A stretch of 64,000 nucleotides of DNA, from contig NZ_CP149571.1 of assembly GCF_037890695.1 (NCBI RefSeq), positions 4,122,001-4,186,000 of the forward strand, read 5' to 3'. Below the pieces are notes generated by a model. The model ran no database searches and was not told the origin of the DNA. It was given only the letters and a program-made list of their open reading frames with translations. The translations under genes were made by a program, and so were the position numbers. The stretch is from Aeromonas jandaei (lineage in GTDB: Bacteria; Pseudomonadota; Gammaproteobacteria; Enterobacterales; Aeromonadaceae). Shown here one piece after another: positions 25,514 to 34,858 of this stretch (position 1 is its first letter; every line of letters starts with the position of its first letter).

Positions 25514-26887
25514 TTAACTGGCATTGGCCAGCGGCTGCTCGGGGGTGAGGTAGAGGGAGAAATCCTGAATACCCGCCTGCAGGGCGGCAAAGCAGTCGGG
25601 GTCGATGGCGGTGCCCAGATTCTCCGCCATCATCTCCAGCGCCTGCGGCACGGGGATGGCACCGCGGTAAGGGCGCTTGGCGGTGATGGCATCGAAGATG
25701 TCGGCCGTGGTGATGATGCGCGTCTCAAGGGTAATCTCGTCCCCCTTCAAGCCCTTGGGGTAACCTTTGCCATCGAGCCGTTCATGGTGGGCGCCCGCTA
25801 CTTGTGCCAGCTCCTCGAAAGCGCCGATGCGGCTCAGGATCTCCTCGGTGTAGGCGGCATGCATCTGCACCGCCGCCCACTCCTGCGCATCGAGTTTGCC
25901 TGGCTTATCGAGAATGGCGTTGCTCACCCCGAGCTTGCCCACATCATGGAGCAGAGCGCCCCGCTTGAGCCAGCGTCGACGCGGCTCGGGCAACCCCATC
26001 TGGGCGGCAAGAATGTCGGTATAGAGCGCCACCCTGCCGCTGTGACCGGCGGTGTAGGGACTTTTGGAGTCCACCACCTGCCCGAAGGCCGCCGCGATTT
26101 CGTCCAGATAATCCTCATCCAGCGCTACTTCGCCCTGTCCGGCCGGGTGAACCAGTACCCACTCGGTCAGCCGGGGATCGGCCAGCCCTTGCCAGAACTC
26201 CTCATCGGCCAGCGCTTCAAATTCGCGAACCAGTGCCGGATCAAACCAGCTGCCGCTGCGCTCGCGCAGCTCTTTAAGCGCAGCATCAGGGCCGGCGGCC
26301 GCGTGGAACACATCCACCACCTGGCAGAGCAGGGCAATGCGGGAGAAGAGCGGGATCGCCTCGCCAGCCAGCTGCAAAGGCCGACCCTTGCCATTCCAGT
26401 GCTCATCAAGAGAGAGGATGCCATTGGCTACATCATCACTGAAACGGAGTTGGCGAGCGATATCCGCCCCCCGATGACAACGGGTCTGGATCAGTTCGTT
26501 GGCAATCTGGTCGCCGTTGCGAAAGATATGAAACAGGCTGCGAAAACGTCCCAGCAGATCCGCCTGCAGGCCGGTATGGCCCAGCACGAAGTTGACTACC
26601 TCGGAGAGGGAGCCATCTACCAGTTTGAAATCGCGTTTGAAGTGAAGATCGTCGGTGAGATAGAGCTCGCAGATGCGGGCAGCATTGCTGCTGCACCCAA
26701 GATCCTTGAGCAGGAGCGTGTAGTAGAGATCATGGCGCAGCCGGGCATCCAGTCCCAGCCGCTCCCCCAGACGGGAACCTATCCAGCAGCAGCGAATGCA
26801 GTGCCCCCTTGGTTGCCCCTCGGTCATGTCGAGCGCATGACTGAGGGAACCAATCAACTCCGCCAATCGCAATCCATTCACCGTCAT
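25514..26887 (-). CDS. HD-GYP domain c-di-GMP phosphodiesterase
   Basis: A 457-aa soluble protein with two HD-related halves. The N-terminal half is an HD-like domain with changed residues (LLKDLGCSSNAAR in the place of HDxGK). The C-terminal half is a complete HD-GYP domain with LLHDVGKLGVSNAILDKPGKL and HHERLDGKGYPKGLKGDEI, carrying all metal ligands and the GYP triad. It should hydrolyse c-di-GMP, lowering its level and favouring motility. A tandem HD layout with an inactive first copy is a known subfamily. No membrane or receiver domain is visible, so the input is unknown. Confidence 0.88.
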   Translation of the reverse strand: MTVNGLRLAELIGSLSHALDMTEGQPRGHCIRCCWIGSRLGERLGLDARLRHDLYYTLLLKDLGCSSNAARICELYLTDDLHFKRDFKLVDGSLSEVVNFVLGHTGLQADLLGRFRSLFHIFRNGDQIANELIQTRCHRGADIARQLRFSDDVANGILSLDEHWNGKGRPLQLAGEAIPLFSRIALLCQVVDVFHAAAGPDAALKELRERSGSWFDPALVREFEALADEEFWQGLADPRLTEWVLVHPAGQGEVALDEDYLDEIAAAFGQVVDSKSPYTAGHSGRVALYTDILAAQMGLPEPRRRWLKRGALLHDVGKLGVSNAILDKPGKLDAQEWAAVQMHAAYTEEILSRIGAFEELAQVAGAHHERLDGKGYPKGLKGDEITLETRIITTADIFDAITAKRPYRGAIPVPQALEMMAENLGTAIDPDCFAALQAGIQDFSLYLTPEQPLANAS

Positions 26888-26974
26888 AGTCTACTCCCTT
26901 AGACATCATGGCGATTTTGCCAGCTGCTTATGTATACCCCATCTGGTGCCGGATAGATCTGGATTCAGTTGAAT

Positions 26975-27529
26975 TTAGGCAGCAGCCTTGCCCTGATTCA
27001 CCCGCTCTTCCAGCTCAGCACGGCTCAGGGTAGAGACGAAGCGACCGTCGAAGTAGATATCCATCAGCTCGCCGCGCTTCTCGCCACGCATCATGCTGCT
27101 GCGACCATCCAGATAGTGCACCTCCATCTGGGCGGTATGCTCGTCGGGATAGCTGACCTCTACCTCACGCACCCCTTGCGGCAACATGGCAAGCGGCACT
27201 TTGTGAAGAGATGGGTCGAGGTGCTGGTTCACCTTGATCACCGGGTCGACCTTCATATCCACCACCGCCGGTGACTTGCCGGTGATGGGGTTCTTGCCAG
27301 TCCAGAATTCGATGGTATTGAAGACGAACAGGTCGGCAGTCGCCGCCAGACCATAAATCGGGGAGAGCAGCATGAAGACGCCAGCCCGGCCGTAGCGGTT
27401 ATCCACTACGCTCAGATTGCCCTTGGTCACCATGCCGGAGAGCCCCATCTGCCCCATGCAGCCACTCAGACCCATGCTCGCAACCATCATCAGCAACGCG
27501 GCCGCCCGCCCCTTCTGTTGTCGTACCAT
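26975..27529 (-). CDS. DUF3332 family lipoprotein
   Basis: A 184-aa protein with a lipoprotein signal: basic start MVRQQKGR, hydrophobic core and a lipobox ending LSGC near residue 24. The mature part holds the family's characteristic blocks VVDNRYGRAGVFMLLSPIYGLAATADLFVFNTIEFWTGKNPITGKSPA, then VREVEVSYPDEHTAQMEVHYLDG. It is expected in the periplasm, anchored to a membrane; function unknown. AGGAAAAG lies six bases before the ATG at 27529; the frame continues to 27595 without better support. Confidence 0.85.
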   Translation of the reverse strand: MVRQQKGRAAALLMMVASMGLSGCMGQMGLSGMVTKGNLSVVDNRYGRAGVFMLLSPIYGLAATADLFVFNTIEFWTGKNPITGKSPAVVDMKVDPVIKVNQHLDPSLHKVPLAMLPQGVREVEVSYPDEHTAQMEVHYLDGRSSMMRGEKRGELMDIYFDGRFVSTLSRAELEERVNQGKAAA

Positions 27530-27632
27530 CTTGTTCTTTTCCTGCTCGGTTATGAATGAGGCGGCAAGCCTAAGCAAGAGAGGAGGTGGGGACAATTCAC
27601 AATGGCGGGGTGATACAGGAAGAGTTCAGATT

Positions 27633-27667
27633 GGGGCACTGACTGGTCAGAAGTGCATCAGTGCCCC
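27633..27667 (-). terminator. Hairpin downstream of the chemoreceptor gene
   Basis: Perfect 10-bp stem GGGGCACTGA / TCAGTGCCCC with a 15-base loop, 23 bases after the stop of the chemoreceptor. There is no U-run on the minus strand, so it may stabilise the 3' end rather than terminate on its own. Confidence 0.4.
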
Positions 27668-27689
27668 GGTTTGATTGTGGTCGGATGAG

Positions 27690-28985
27690 TCACATGGCCA
27701 GACCCGAAACCGTGGCGGAGACATTGTTTGCCTCGCGGCGGATCTCGCTCATCACCTCGTTGACCTCGCCAACCTGCTGCTTGCCCAGCTCGGCACTGCC
27801 CGCCACATCAGACATCTCGGCGGTCACCTTGGCGGTCAGTTCACGGTTGTTCTGCACCACCTTGGCAATCTCGTCGGTAGAGAGCGAGGTGCGCGCCGCC
27901 AGCTGGCGAACCTCGTCAGCCACCACAGCAAAGCCACGCCCCTGATCCCCGGCCCGGGCAGCTTCGATGGCCGCGTTGAGGGCGAGCAGGTTGGTCTGAT
28001 CGGCAATGCTGCTGATGGTGGAGACAATCGCCTCTATGCTGCGCGACTGCTCGTTCAGCTGATTGATAAGGCCGATGCTGTGAGTCAGCTGGCTGGCAAT
28101 CAGGCTGGAAGTGTCAACCACCGAAGCAAGCAGCCCAGCCCCGCGCTCGGCACAGCTCAGGGTCTCCCGAGCTGCATCATGAGCCAGCATGGCCGCCTCA
28201 CGCACCGCATCGCTCTTGTTGATCCGCTCCGTGATGTCGCTGGCAAACTTGATCACCTTCACCACCCGGCGGCTGTCATCCAGGATCGGGTTGTAGGTTG
28301 CCTCCAGCCACACCTTGCTGCCGTGGCTGTTGAAACGGCAGAAGAGGCCGGATTTGAACTGGCCGCGCCCAAGCTCTTCCCAGAAGTGGGGATTTTCCTG
28401 ATAGAAGTGGTCATCGCAGAAGATGCGGTGGTGCTTGCCCTGCACCTGAGCCAGGGTGTAGCCCATGGTGTTAAGGAAGTTGGCGTTGGCAGTGAGCACT
28501 TCTCCAGTCGGCGTGAATTCGATGACGGCCAAAGAACGATCAAGGGCCTTTACCACCGCCTGCTGGCTCAGCAGCTGCAGATGATGCTCGGTGATGTCGG
28601 CGGCAATCTTGATCACCTTGGTCACTATGCCGCGCAATTTGACGGGGAAGTAGGTGGCCTCCAGCCAGATGGGCTCGCCGCGACGATTAAAGCGCTGAAA
28701 GACCCCGGTACGGGAACGCCCCTGTTTCAGGTCAGCCCAAAACTGTTGATAGGCGCTGCTCTGGGCATACTGCTTGTCGCAAAAGATCCTGTGATGCTGG
28801 CCCACGACCTCGGATGCGCTGAATCCCACCACGTTGAGAAAGAGATCGTTGGCGGCCAGCACGGTGCCATCAGGGCTGAAAGTGATGGTCGCGACGCTGC
28901 CATGCACTGCATCGTAAAATCCCTGTTGCTCCAGAAGCTGCTCCTGACACTGCTGCAACTCGGCTTTCAATTTGTTATTGAACAT
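27690..28985 (-). CDS. Soluble double-PAS methyl-accepting chemotaxis protein
   Basis: A 431-aa chemoreceptor without transmembrane segments. Two consecutive PAS/PAC units (about residues 20-135 and 145-260) share the same pattern: [25 protein letters not shown] and [25 protein letters not shown]. Each ends with WLEATYFPV or WLEATYNPI and DIT. The signalling hairpin tip is intact in [37 protein letters not shown]. The signalling domain is short and the protein stops soon after the second helix, as in the BdlA class that links PAS sensing to biofilm dispersal. GGAGG precedes the ATG at 28985. Ligand (haem, flavin or other) cannot be read from sequence. Confidence 0.88.
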   Translation of the reverse strand: MFNNKLKAELQQCQEQLLEQQGFYDAVHGSVATITFSPDGTVLAANDLFLNVVGFSASEVVGQHHRIFCDKQYAQSSAYQQFWADLKQGRSRTGVFQRFNRRGEPIWLEATYFPVKLRGIVTKVIKIAADITEHHLQLLSQQAVVKALDRSLAVIEFTPTGEVLTANANFLNTMGYTLAQVQGKHHRIFCDDHFYQENPHFWEELGRGQFKSGLFCRFNSHGSKVWLEATYNPILDDSRRVVKVIKFASDITERINKSDAVREAAMLAHDAARETLSCAERGAGLLASVVDTSSLIASQLTHSIGLINQLNEQSRSIEAIVSTISSIADQTNLLALNAAIEAARAGDQGRGFAVVADEVRQLAARTSLSTDEIAKVVQNNRELTAKVTAEMSDVAGSAELGKQQVGEVNEVMSEIRREANNVSATVSGLAM

Positions 28986-29155
28986 CGAAACATATCCTCC
29001 AGACAGGCACCCGCCATGGCCAAACCACATGGTGGATCAACAAGATAATGACGGCGTGTACCCTCAGCATAGCTGGCTGGGCCATCAGACTCCCTTTTGA
29101 CAAGCTATTTATTGTCACCCATCACACGACGGGCTGATGGCTGACATGTCACGGC

Positions 29156-29623
29156 TCACCGGGCAGGTGGTTGCCACTCCATATAAGCCGGATTGGCGAC
29201 AAAACCGATCCGCTCATAGAGAGGCCGGCCAGCTTCGCTGGCATGGAGCCATACCTTGCCAAGCCCGCAGGCTATGGCCTCTGCCACCATGGCATCGAGC
29301 AGTGCACTGGCTGTACCCTGCTTGCGATAATCGGGCAAGGTATACATGTTGAGCAGATAGGCCTCTCTTCCCGCCAGATTGCCGGGATAGGGTGGCCGCA
29401 CGAACATCGCCAGAGTACCCGCCGCGACAACCTGTTTATCGACCTCGGCCAGCCAGGATAAAGCGGATCCACTCAAAAATGCGTTGGTAAAATAACGTTC
29501 GGTTGCTTGCATCAGGGCGGGGTCGGCTGCGGGGTGCGGTAACTCCCCCACTTCACAGAAGAGCGCCATTCGCATGGCAACCAGCATCGGAATATCGGCC
29601 TCGGTGGCCTGACGGATCAGCAT
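29156..29623 (-). CDS. GNAT-family N-acetyltransferase
   Basis: A 155-aa acetyltransferase with the GNAT fold: IRQATEADIPMLVAMR at the N-terminus, AEVDKQVVAAGTLAMF (beta4), the acetyl-CoA loop YTLPDYRKQGTASALLDAMVAEA (R/Q-x-x-G-x-A/G), and the terminal HASEAGRPLYERIGFV. Substrate unknown. AAGGAG sits five bases before the ATG at 29623, favouring it over the in-frame ATG at 29662. The gene is monocistronic. Confidence 0.87.
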   Translation of the reverse strand: MLIRQATEADIPMLVAMRMALFCEVGELPHPAADPALMQATERYFTNAFLSGSALSWLAEVDKQVVAAGTLAMFVRPPYPGNLAGREAYLLNMYTLPDYRKQGTASALLDAMVAEAIACGLGKVWLHASEAGRPLYERIGFVANPAYMEWQPPAR

Positions 29624-29764
29624 CGCAGCTCCTTGCGTCATCGGGATCCATAAAATGAGCAACTAACAGGGGAAATAGCGCAGCTGCCGCCACATTGTGA
29701 CATCCCCTTGTTGCACCAGCGATAGTAACAGAGTCGAGCATTAACCATCTGTTTTTAAACGCAT

Positions 29765-29793
29765 AAAAAAAGACAGCCGAAGCTGTCTTTTTT
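29765..29793. terminator. Bidirectional terminator
   Basis: Stem AAAAAAGACAGC / GCTGTCTTTTTT with a CGAA loop, 15 bases after the stop of the small YbfA-like gene on the minus strand. Confidence 0.9.
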
Positions 29794-29807
29794 ATCGAAG
29801 AGGGTCC

Positions 29808-30008
29808 TTAGTAGAAGATCCGCTCGCCACGTTCGCTCATCTTGAGCCAGACCGGCTTGGTACTGGTCTTGTTCCAGATGCGGTGCAGATAGCTATAAAA
29901 GCGGGCGCGATCACTACGAAACAGCATCACTGGAAACGCCAGAATGCCCACCAGCAATACATAAATGCGACGAAGAATAATCTGAGTCAGAGAAAAGGGA
30001 TGAAACAT
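29808..30008 (-). CDS. YbfA-like small membrane protein (DUF2517)
   Basis: A 66-aa protein closely resembling E. coli YbfA in length and order of motifs: a hydrophobic helix LRRIYVLLVGILAFPVMLF, then RSDRARFYSYLHRIWNKTSTKPVW, the highly conserved block of this family, and a C-terminal FY. Function unknown; single-span inner membrane location is likely. AAGGAG lies seven bases before the ATG at 30008, so nine upstream codons of the open frame are excluded. Confidence 0.82.
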   Translation of the reverse strand: MFHPFSLTQIILRRIYVLLVGILAFPVMLFRSDRARFYSYLHRIWNKTSTKPVWLKMSERGERIFY

Positions 30009-30219
30009 GATGCAACTCCTTACTGGTACGACCACTGAACAAAGATTACTCCACTATCTGTAGGATTACTACATATTCAGCCATATTTTTTCATAAAAAC
30101 GGCAAATTAGCGGGATAAATGAAATTGAGAAACGTTATTAACCAACAGTTAACACATTTGCGAAAATCGTGCGCTCTGCCACAGTTATGAGTGCGGAAAC
30201 GTGCAGCATGGAGATTCGT

Positions 30220-30513
30220 ATGAAGCTTTCAGAGGTTGCTCTGCTGGTGCTGATGCTCGCCTTGACCAAGGCGCAAATCGATGAGTGGCAGCTCAATCAG
30301 GGGGATGCCATCGTGCTTGCCCGACAAGGGCCAACCACCGTCAGTCTGTGGCAGTGCGGCACACTGAAACAACAGATGGCGGATCTCACCCAATACAGTG
30401 CAGAAAGCCAGTTTCAGAATCGGGGCCAAAACGTGGACGAAGTGAATCACTATCTTGAACGGCAGTGGCGAGAAGCAGGCTGCGAACGGCTGATGCTGCA
30501 ACAGAGCTACTGA
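30220..30513 (+). CDS. Small hypothetical exported protein
   Basis: A 97-aa protein that I do not recognise. It begins MKLSEVALLVLMLALTKAQ, a short signal-peptide-like or anchor segment, followed by a hydrophilic domain with two cysteines (WQCGTL and AGCERL) that could form a disulfide if exported. GGAG lies six bases before the ATG; the longer frame from 30169 lacks a ribosome site. It stands alone between the YbfA-like gene and the tRNA pair. Confidence 0.6.
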   Translation: MKLSEVALLVLMLALTKAQIDEWQLNQGDAIVLARQGPTTVSLWQCGTLKQQMADLTQYSAESQFQNRGQNVDEVNHYLERQWREAGCERLMLQQSY

Positions 30514-30550
30514 TAAATTCGGTTTGAGATGATTTTTTGAAAAGAAAGAT

Positions 30551-30623
30551 GGAGGCACGTTCCGGAGTCGAACCGGACTAAACGGATTTGCAATCCGCTG
30601 CATAACCGCTTTGCTAACGCGCC
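30551..30623 (-). tRNA. tRNA-Cys (GCA)
   Basis: Complementary strand folds as a tRNA with acceptor GGCGCGT / ACGTGCC, anticodon loop containing GCA, T-arm GGTTCGACTCC and an encoded CCA end. It differs from the E. coli gene at few positions. It lies 57 bases after tRNA-Gly in the same transcript. Confidence 0.95.
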
Positions 30624-30680
30624 ATGCTGACAAGACTGATTGTCTTGAAAGTGATATCCATCGTTGGTGCGATGGAAAAT

Positions 30681-30756
<76 letters not shown>

Positions 30757-30794
30757 ATTACTGCTTTCGTGCCAGTTGCCTGACAACGAGGCGC

Positions 30795-30822
30795 ATTATA
30801 CGTACCCCGAGCGACAGCACAA
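30795..30822 (-). promoter_or_regulatory. Promoter of the Gly-Cys tRNA operon
   Basis: Minus strand has a perfect TATAAT (30795-30800) and TTGTGC 16 bases upstream (30817-30822), followed by a GC-rich discriminator (GCGCC) typical of stringently controlled stable RNA promoters. Confidence 0.6.
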
Positions 30823-31005
30823 CCCTTTTTTCGCATTTAAGCGCCGCAACAGGATCGTTTGCTCACCCTTTAGACGGGTTGCTGCAAAATCAGCCGTTCA
30901 GCTGTGACCAACCAAGCGAATTTGGGATAAAGTCGTTGAAATGATTACGCTTTAGTTCGAGACTTGAGCCGCTTAATAACCGGATTCTCAATTGAAATTC
31001 ACAAG

Positions 31006-34000
31006 ATGAAATGGATCTTCAGGCTTCGTGGACTCAGGCCGCAACTAATGTTGGCTTTTTTCATGTTGGGAATGGTGCCATTCCTGGTCGTCACCCTCTT
31101 CTTCCTCTACAGCCACGGCAAGGACCTCACCACCCAGACCTCCAACCATCTGGTCTCCGTTCGCAACATCAAAAAAAGCCAGCTTGAGGATTACTTCAAC
31201 AACCTCAAGGAGCAGATCACCAACTTCTCCCAACAGGACTTTGCGGGCAACAGTATCGGTCGCTTCTACGGTTTTGCCGGTGCCTTTGAAAAACTGGGCA
31301 CCACGCCTCAAGAGGCCCGTGCCCGGGCACAGGCCCGCTATGTGCCGGGCTCCTGGGATCAGCTGCAAAAGCCGGATCCCGAAGTCGAAATCGAACCCTC
31401 CATCAGTGCCCTCATTCTGGCTGACGAGATGTATGGCCGAGTGCATCAGCGCTTTCATCGCGGCTATGCCGACATGGTGCGCAAATCCAACTACAGCGAC
31501 ATCTTTCTGGTCGACCTCAACGGTGATGTCGTCTATTCGGTCACCAAACACCCCAACTTTGCCACCAACCTGCTCTCCGGCCCCTATCAGGGCAGTGGCC
31601 TCGGTCAGACCTTCGCCAAGATCAAGCGGCGCCTCGATGGCGGCCAGAAACCGCAACAGATCTTTGAATTCACCGACTTTGGCCGCAATGAGCTGACCGG
31701 TCAGGTGGTCGCCTACATGGCCGCCCCCGTGATGCAGTACGACTATGTGCGCGGGGTGGTCATCTTCGAGCTGCTGCCAGACAAGCTCAACCAGATCATG
31801 GCGGAGCGGGAGGGGCTCGGGAAAACCGGCGAGACCATTCTCATCGGCCCCGACAAACGGATGCGGGCCGATGCCTGGCTGGCGCCGGAGTACAGCGTCG
31901 AGAACAGTTTCAGCCAGAATTTCCGCCTGCTGCAGACCCCTCTCGTCACCAAGACCCTCTCTGGCGAGCAAGGGGTCGGGCTGTTTCGCTCCTATCAGGA
32001 TGACGATGTACTCGCCGCCTACACCCAGGTGAAGGTATTCGATACCGAGTGGGCCTTTATCGCCGAGATCTCCACCCGCGAGGCCTATGCCCCCATCCGC
32101 CAGCTGGAGACGCTGGTCATCGTGCTAGGTGCTGGCTCCCTGCTGCTGCTGATCCTCTTCTCCCGCTGGCTCTCTCACTCCATCACGGCGCCGCTGCGCT
32201 CCCTGACCGAGGCGGCCGAGCAGGTTGCCGATGGCGCGCTGGACCACCCCATCGCCATCGAGCGCACCGGCGATGACATCGACCGGCTGGCGCAGGCGTT
32301 TCGCCATATGCAGCGCTCGGTGAAGGAGAAGATCGAACTTATCGAGCAGCAGACCATAGAGCTGCAGCAGCAGGTCAAGCTGACCCACAAGCAGAACCTC
32401 AGCCTGCAGCAGGCAGACAAGCTCAAGGATGAACTGCTGGCCAATACCTCCCATGAGCTGCGCACGCCTATCCATGGCATCAAGGGGATGGCCGAGTCGA
32501 TGCTCGCCAGCCAGCAAGATTTGACCGAGGGACAGCAGAAACAGCTTGGCCTCATCATCAAGAGCGCCGACGGTCTGGCCCGTCTGGTGGACGATCTGCT
32601 CGACTACCACCAGATGCGCTACGGCCAGCTGGAGATCCACCCCCAGCCCGTCTCCTCCAAGGGGGTTATCCGGCTGGTGCTCGATCTCTGCCAGCATCTG
32701 GTACAGGCCAAACCGCTTACTCTGGTGGATATCAGCCCGGCCGAGCTGCCCCCTGTGCTGGCTGACGAGCAGCGCCTCGAACAGGTGCTCTACAATCTGG
32801 TCGGCAACGCCATCAAGTACACGCCGCAGGGCAAGGTGGTGCTGAGCGCCATGGTGGAGGGCAACTTCCTGCGCATCAAGGTGACCGATACCGGCATCGG
32901 CATCTCCCCCGAGCATCTGGAGCATATCTTCGAACCGCTGGTACAAATGAGCCCGGAGGTAAGCAAGCAGGGAGCCGGCCTTGGCCTTTCCATTACTCGG
33001 CAGCTGGTGCACTTGATGGGTGGCGAGCTGAGTGTGCAGAGCGAGCCGAGCGTCGGCTCCACTTTTGCCTTCACCCTGCCGCTCGCGACCGGCAAGAGTG
33101 CTCCGCTGACTCAGGGCAGCCGCCAGATAGAGCTGCAACTGGTGCGCCAGCAGCCGCTCATCCTGCCCGACTGGGAGAGCGAGGATTTGCCTCCCCCGCC
33201 CGAAGGGGCCCCCCTCATCCTGGTGGTGGATGACGAACCCATCAATCTGCACATCCTGCGCCACCTGCTGCAACCTTGCGGCTATCGCATTCTGCCCAGC
33301 AGCGATGGCCACGATGCGTTGGCCAAGCTCACCCAGGAGCCGGTGGATCTCATCCTGCTCGATGTAATGATGCCGACCCTCTCCGGCTTCGATGTCTGCC
33401 GCCGGCTCCGGGAGCTCCATCCCAAAGAGAAGCTGCCGGTGCTGCTGCTCACCGCCCTCAACCAGCCCAAGGATATCGAGGAAGGATTCAACGCCGGCGC
33501 CAACGACTATCTGGTCAAACCCTTCTGCAAAGAGGAGTTGTTCGCCCGGGTCAAAGCCTTGCTGGAGGCCAAGGAGGGACGAGCCTCGCTGGTGGAAAAC
33601 CGCTTGCTCAAACAGGAGATAGAGCACCGCCTCACCCTGCAGGAGCGACTCCATCAGGATCAGATGCGCCTGCTGGCCCTGCTCGGCGAAGGGGCCGACC
33701 CCATGCTCTTTATCGACGAGCAGGGTACAGTGCTGTTCGCCTCCCGGGTACTGGCTCGCTTGCTGGGTCAGGAGCCGGAAACCATGGAGGGACAAGCTAT
33801 CGACGAGTGGCTGGCAGAGCCGCTGAAAGAGCAGTGGCCCGATCTGGCTGGCCAGCGGGAACATATTGTCGAATTTCTGGTGGCAGGCCAGAAAGATGAG
33901 CTCAACGCCCGTGCCCTGCCCATCACCCTCGGGGGACAAGCGGCCTTTGCCCTTACCTTTACCACTGAACAGCGCCAGGATGAGAGCCGTATCGTGGCGC

Positions 34001-34443
34001 TGGAGAACGCCCTCAAAAACCTCTCCCGGCAAGCCATCATCGAAGATGAGCAGCTGCTGGGCGAGCTGAGCCGACTGGGCGGCGAATTCCGCTCGCTGGC
34101 CGACAACCTCATTCGCCAGCAGGATGACGAGCCCCTGCGCCGCGCCCTGGTGGAGACCATGCAGCTCACCCTGGATGCCTGGCAGCAGGGCACCGGCAAG
34201 GGCAAAATCGTGCTGGCGGAGAAGAGCAAGCTGTGGCGCGTCTACATGGACAGATCCAGCCCACAGACCCGTACCCTCGACAAGTACCTCAATCTGGACA
34301 CCCTGCCCAAATCGCCGCGCTGGAAGACGGTCGTTGCCACCACCGAGTATGTGCTGGGCCACTGCCCGCTCAACGAGCAGCAGCGCCAGCAGTTGCAACA
34401 GAGTGCCCAGACCCTGCGTCAGCTTGCCAACCGCAAGGTGTGA
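31006..34443 (+). CDS. chiS: ChiS-like chitin-sensing hybrid kinase/DNA-binding regulator
   Basis: A 1145-aa inner-membrane regulator matching Vibrio cholerae ChiS by order, length and gene context. Visible domains: membrane helix at about 14-35, a periplasmic sensor of about 330 residues, second helix near 368-388, HAMP, coiled coil, H-box NTSHELRTPIHG (H483), ATPase domain (NLVGNAIKYTP, DTGIGIS, GAGLGLSITRQ), receiver with D786 in ILLDVMMPTLSG, and a PAS-like segment. The C-terminal domain is rich in conserved blocks (VYMDRSSPQTRTLDKYLNL, LPKSPRWKTVV). In V. cholerae this C-terminal part binds DNA directly, making ChiS a one-component activator. The start is uncertain: the ATG at 31006 has no strong ribosome site, and a TTG at 30964 is possible. 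The chitobiose operon follows immediately. Confidence 0.88.
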   Translation: MKWIFRLRGLRPQLMLAFFMLGMVPFLVVTLFFLYSHGKDLTTQTSNHLVSVRNIKKSQLEDYFNNLKEQITNFSQQDFAGNSIGRFYGFAGAFEKLGTTPQEARARAQARYVPGSWDQLQKPDPEVEIEPSISALILADEMYGRVHQRFHRGYADMVRKSNYSDIFLVDLNGDVVYSVTKHPNFATNLLSGPYQGSGLGQTFAKIKRRLDGGQKPQQIFEFTDFGRNELTGQVVAYMAAPVMQYDYVRGVVIFELLPDKLNQIMAEREGLGKTGETILIGPDKRMRADAWLAPEYSVENSFSQNFRLLQTPLVTKTLSGEQGVGLFRSYQDDDVLAAYTQVKVFDTEWAFIAEISTREAYAPIRQLETLVIVLGAGSLLLLILFSRWLSHSITAPLRSLTEAAEQVADGALDHPIAIERTGDDIDRLAQAFRHMQRSVKEKIELIEQQTIELQQQVKLTHKQNLSLQQADKLKDELLANTSHELRTPIHGIKGMAESMLASQQDLTEGQQKQLGLIIKSADGLARLVDDLLDYHQMRYGQLEIHPQPVSSKGVIRLVLDLCQHLVQAKPLTLVDISPAELPPVLADEQRLEQVLYNLVGNAIKYTPQGKVVLSAMVEGNFLRIKVTDTGIGISPEHLEHIFEPLVQMSPEVSKQGAGLGLSITRQLVHLMGGELSVQSEPSVGSTFAFTLPLATGKSAPLTQGSRQIELQLVRQQPLILPDWESEDLPPPPEGAPLILVVDDEPINLHILRHLLQPCGYRILPSSDGHDALAKLTQEPVDLILLDVMMPTLSGFDVCRRLRELHPKEKLPVLLLTALNQPKDIEEGFNAGANDYLVKPFCKEELFARVKALLEAKEGRASLVENRLLKQEIEHRLTLQERLHQDQMRLLALLGEGADPMLFIDEQGTVLFASRVLARLLGQEPETMEGQAIDEWLAEPLKEQWPDLAGQREHIVEFLVAGQKDELNARALPITLGGQAAFALTFTTEQRQDESRIVALENALKNLSRQAIIEDEQLLGELSRLGGEFRSLADNLIRQQDDEPLRRALVETMQLTLDAWQQGTGKGKIVLAEKSKLWRVYMDRSSPQTRTLDKYLNLDTLPKSPRWKTVVATTEYVLGHCPLNEQQRQQLQQSAQTLRQLANRKV

Positions 34444-34858
34444 GTCGGCGCAGGATGCGCGCTGGCTCACACTTGGCAAACCGGTTTCTTTTTCCAGCAA
34501 AACAAAGTCCGATATCCCCCCTGAAATCCGAGCCGATCCACGTCACATATTTGTCATGAACGTTGTTTTCAAGGCGACTTTTAGCGCAGAGAGAACTAAC
34601 TTAACGATATGATTTACAACAGATAAAAATCCATTTTGACGAAATTGACGTAAGACCTGGGATTTTTACGAAAACAACGAAATCAACAGTTGTTGTTTTC
34701 CTGTTAACTCTGTTTTGCTAATGGCGTTGGAAAACAAAACGACAAGGGTGCAGACACCCAACCAACAACGAGGGCCGGTCTCATCAGCATGCGAAACCGG
34801 TGCTCACACAAACAAGGCGAACCCTCGGGAATGCCAAAAAAATAAGAAAGGAAAACAT
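34444..34858 (+). promoter_or_regulatory. Regulatory region of the chitobiose operon
   Basis: A 415-base AT-rich gap between chiS and the binding-protein gene. The nonamer GTTGTTTTC occurs at 34562-34570 and 34692-34700 and inverted at 34670-34678, so 34670-34700 is an inverted pair (GAAAACAAC ... GTTGTTTTC). These are candidate operators for ChiS or another regulator; I cannot match them to a known consensus. A ribosome site AAGGA stands at the end of the region. No credible gene is present. Confidence 0.5.

Noticed and set aside
32125..34500. Long frame antisense to chiS
   Set aside because: Same cause; no domain and no start signal.
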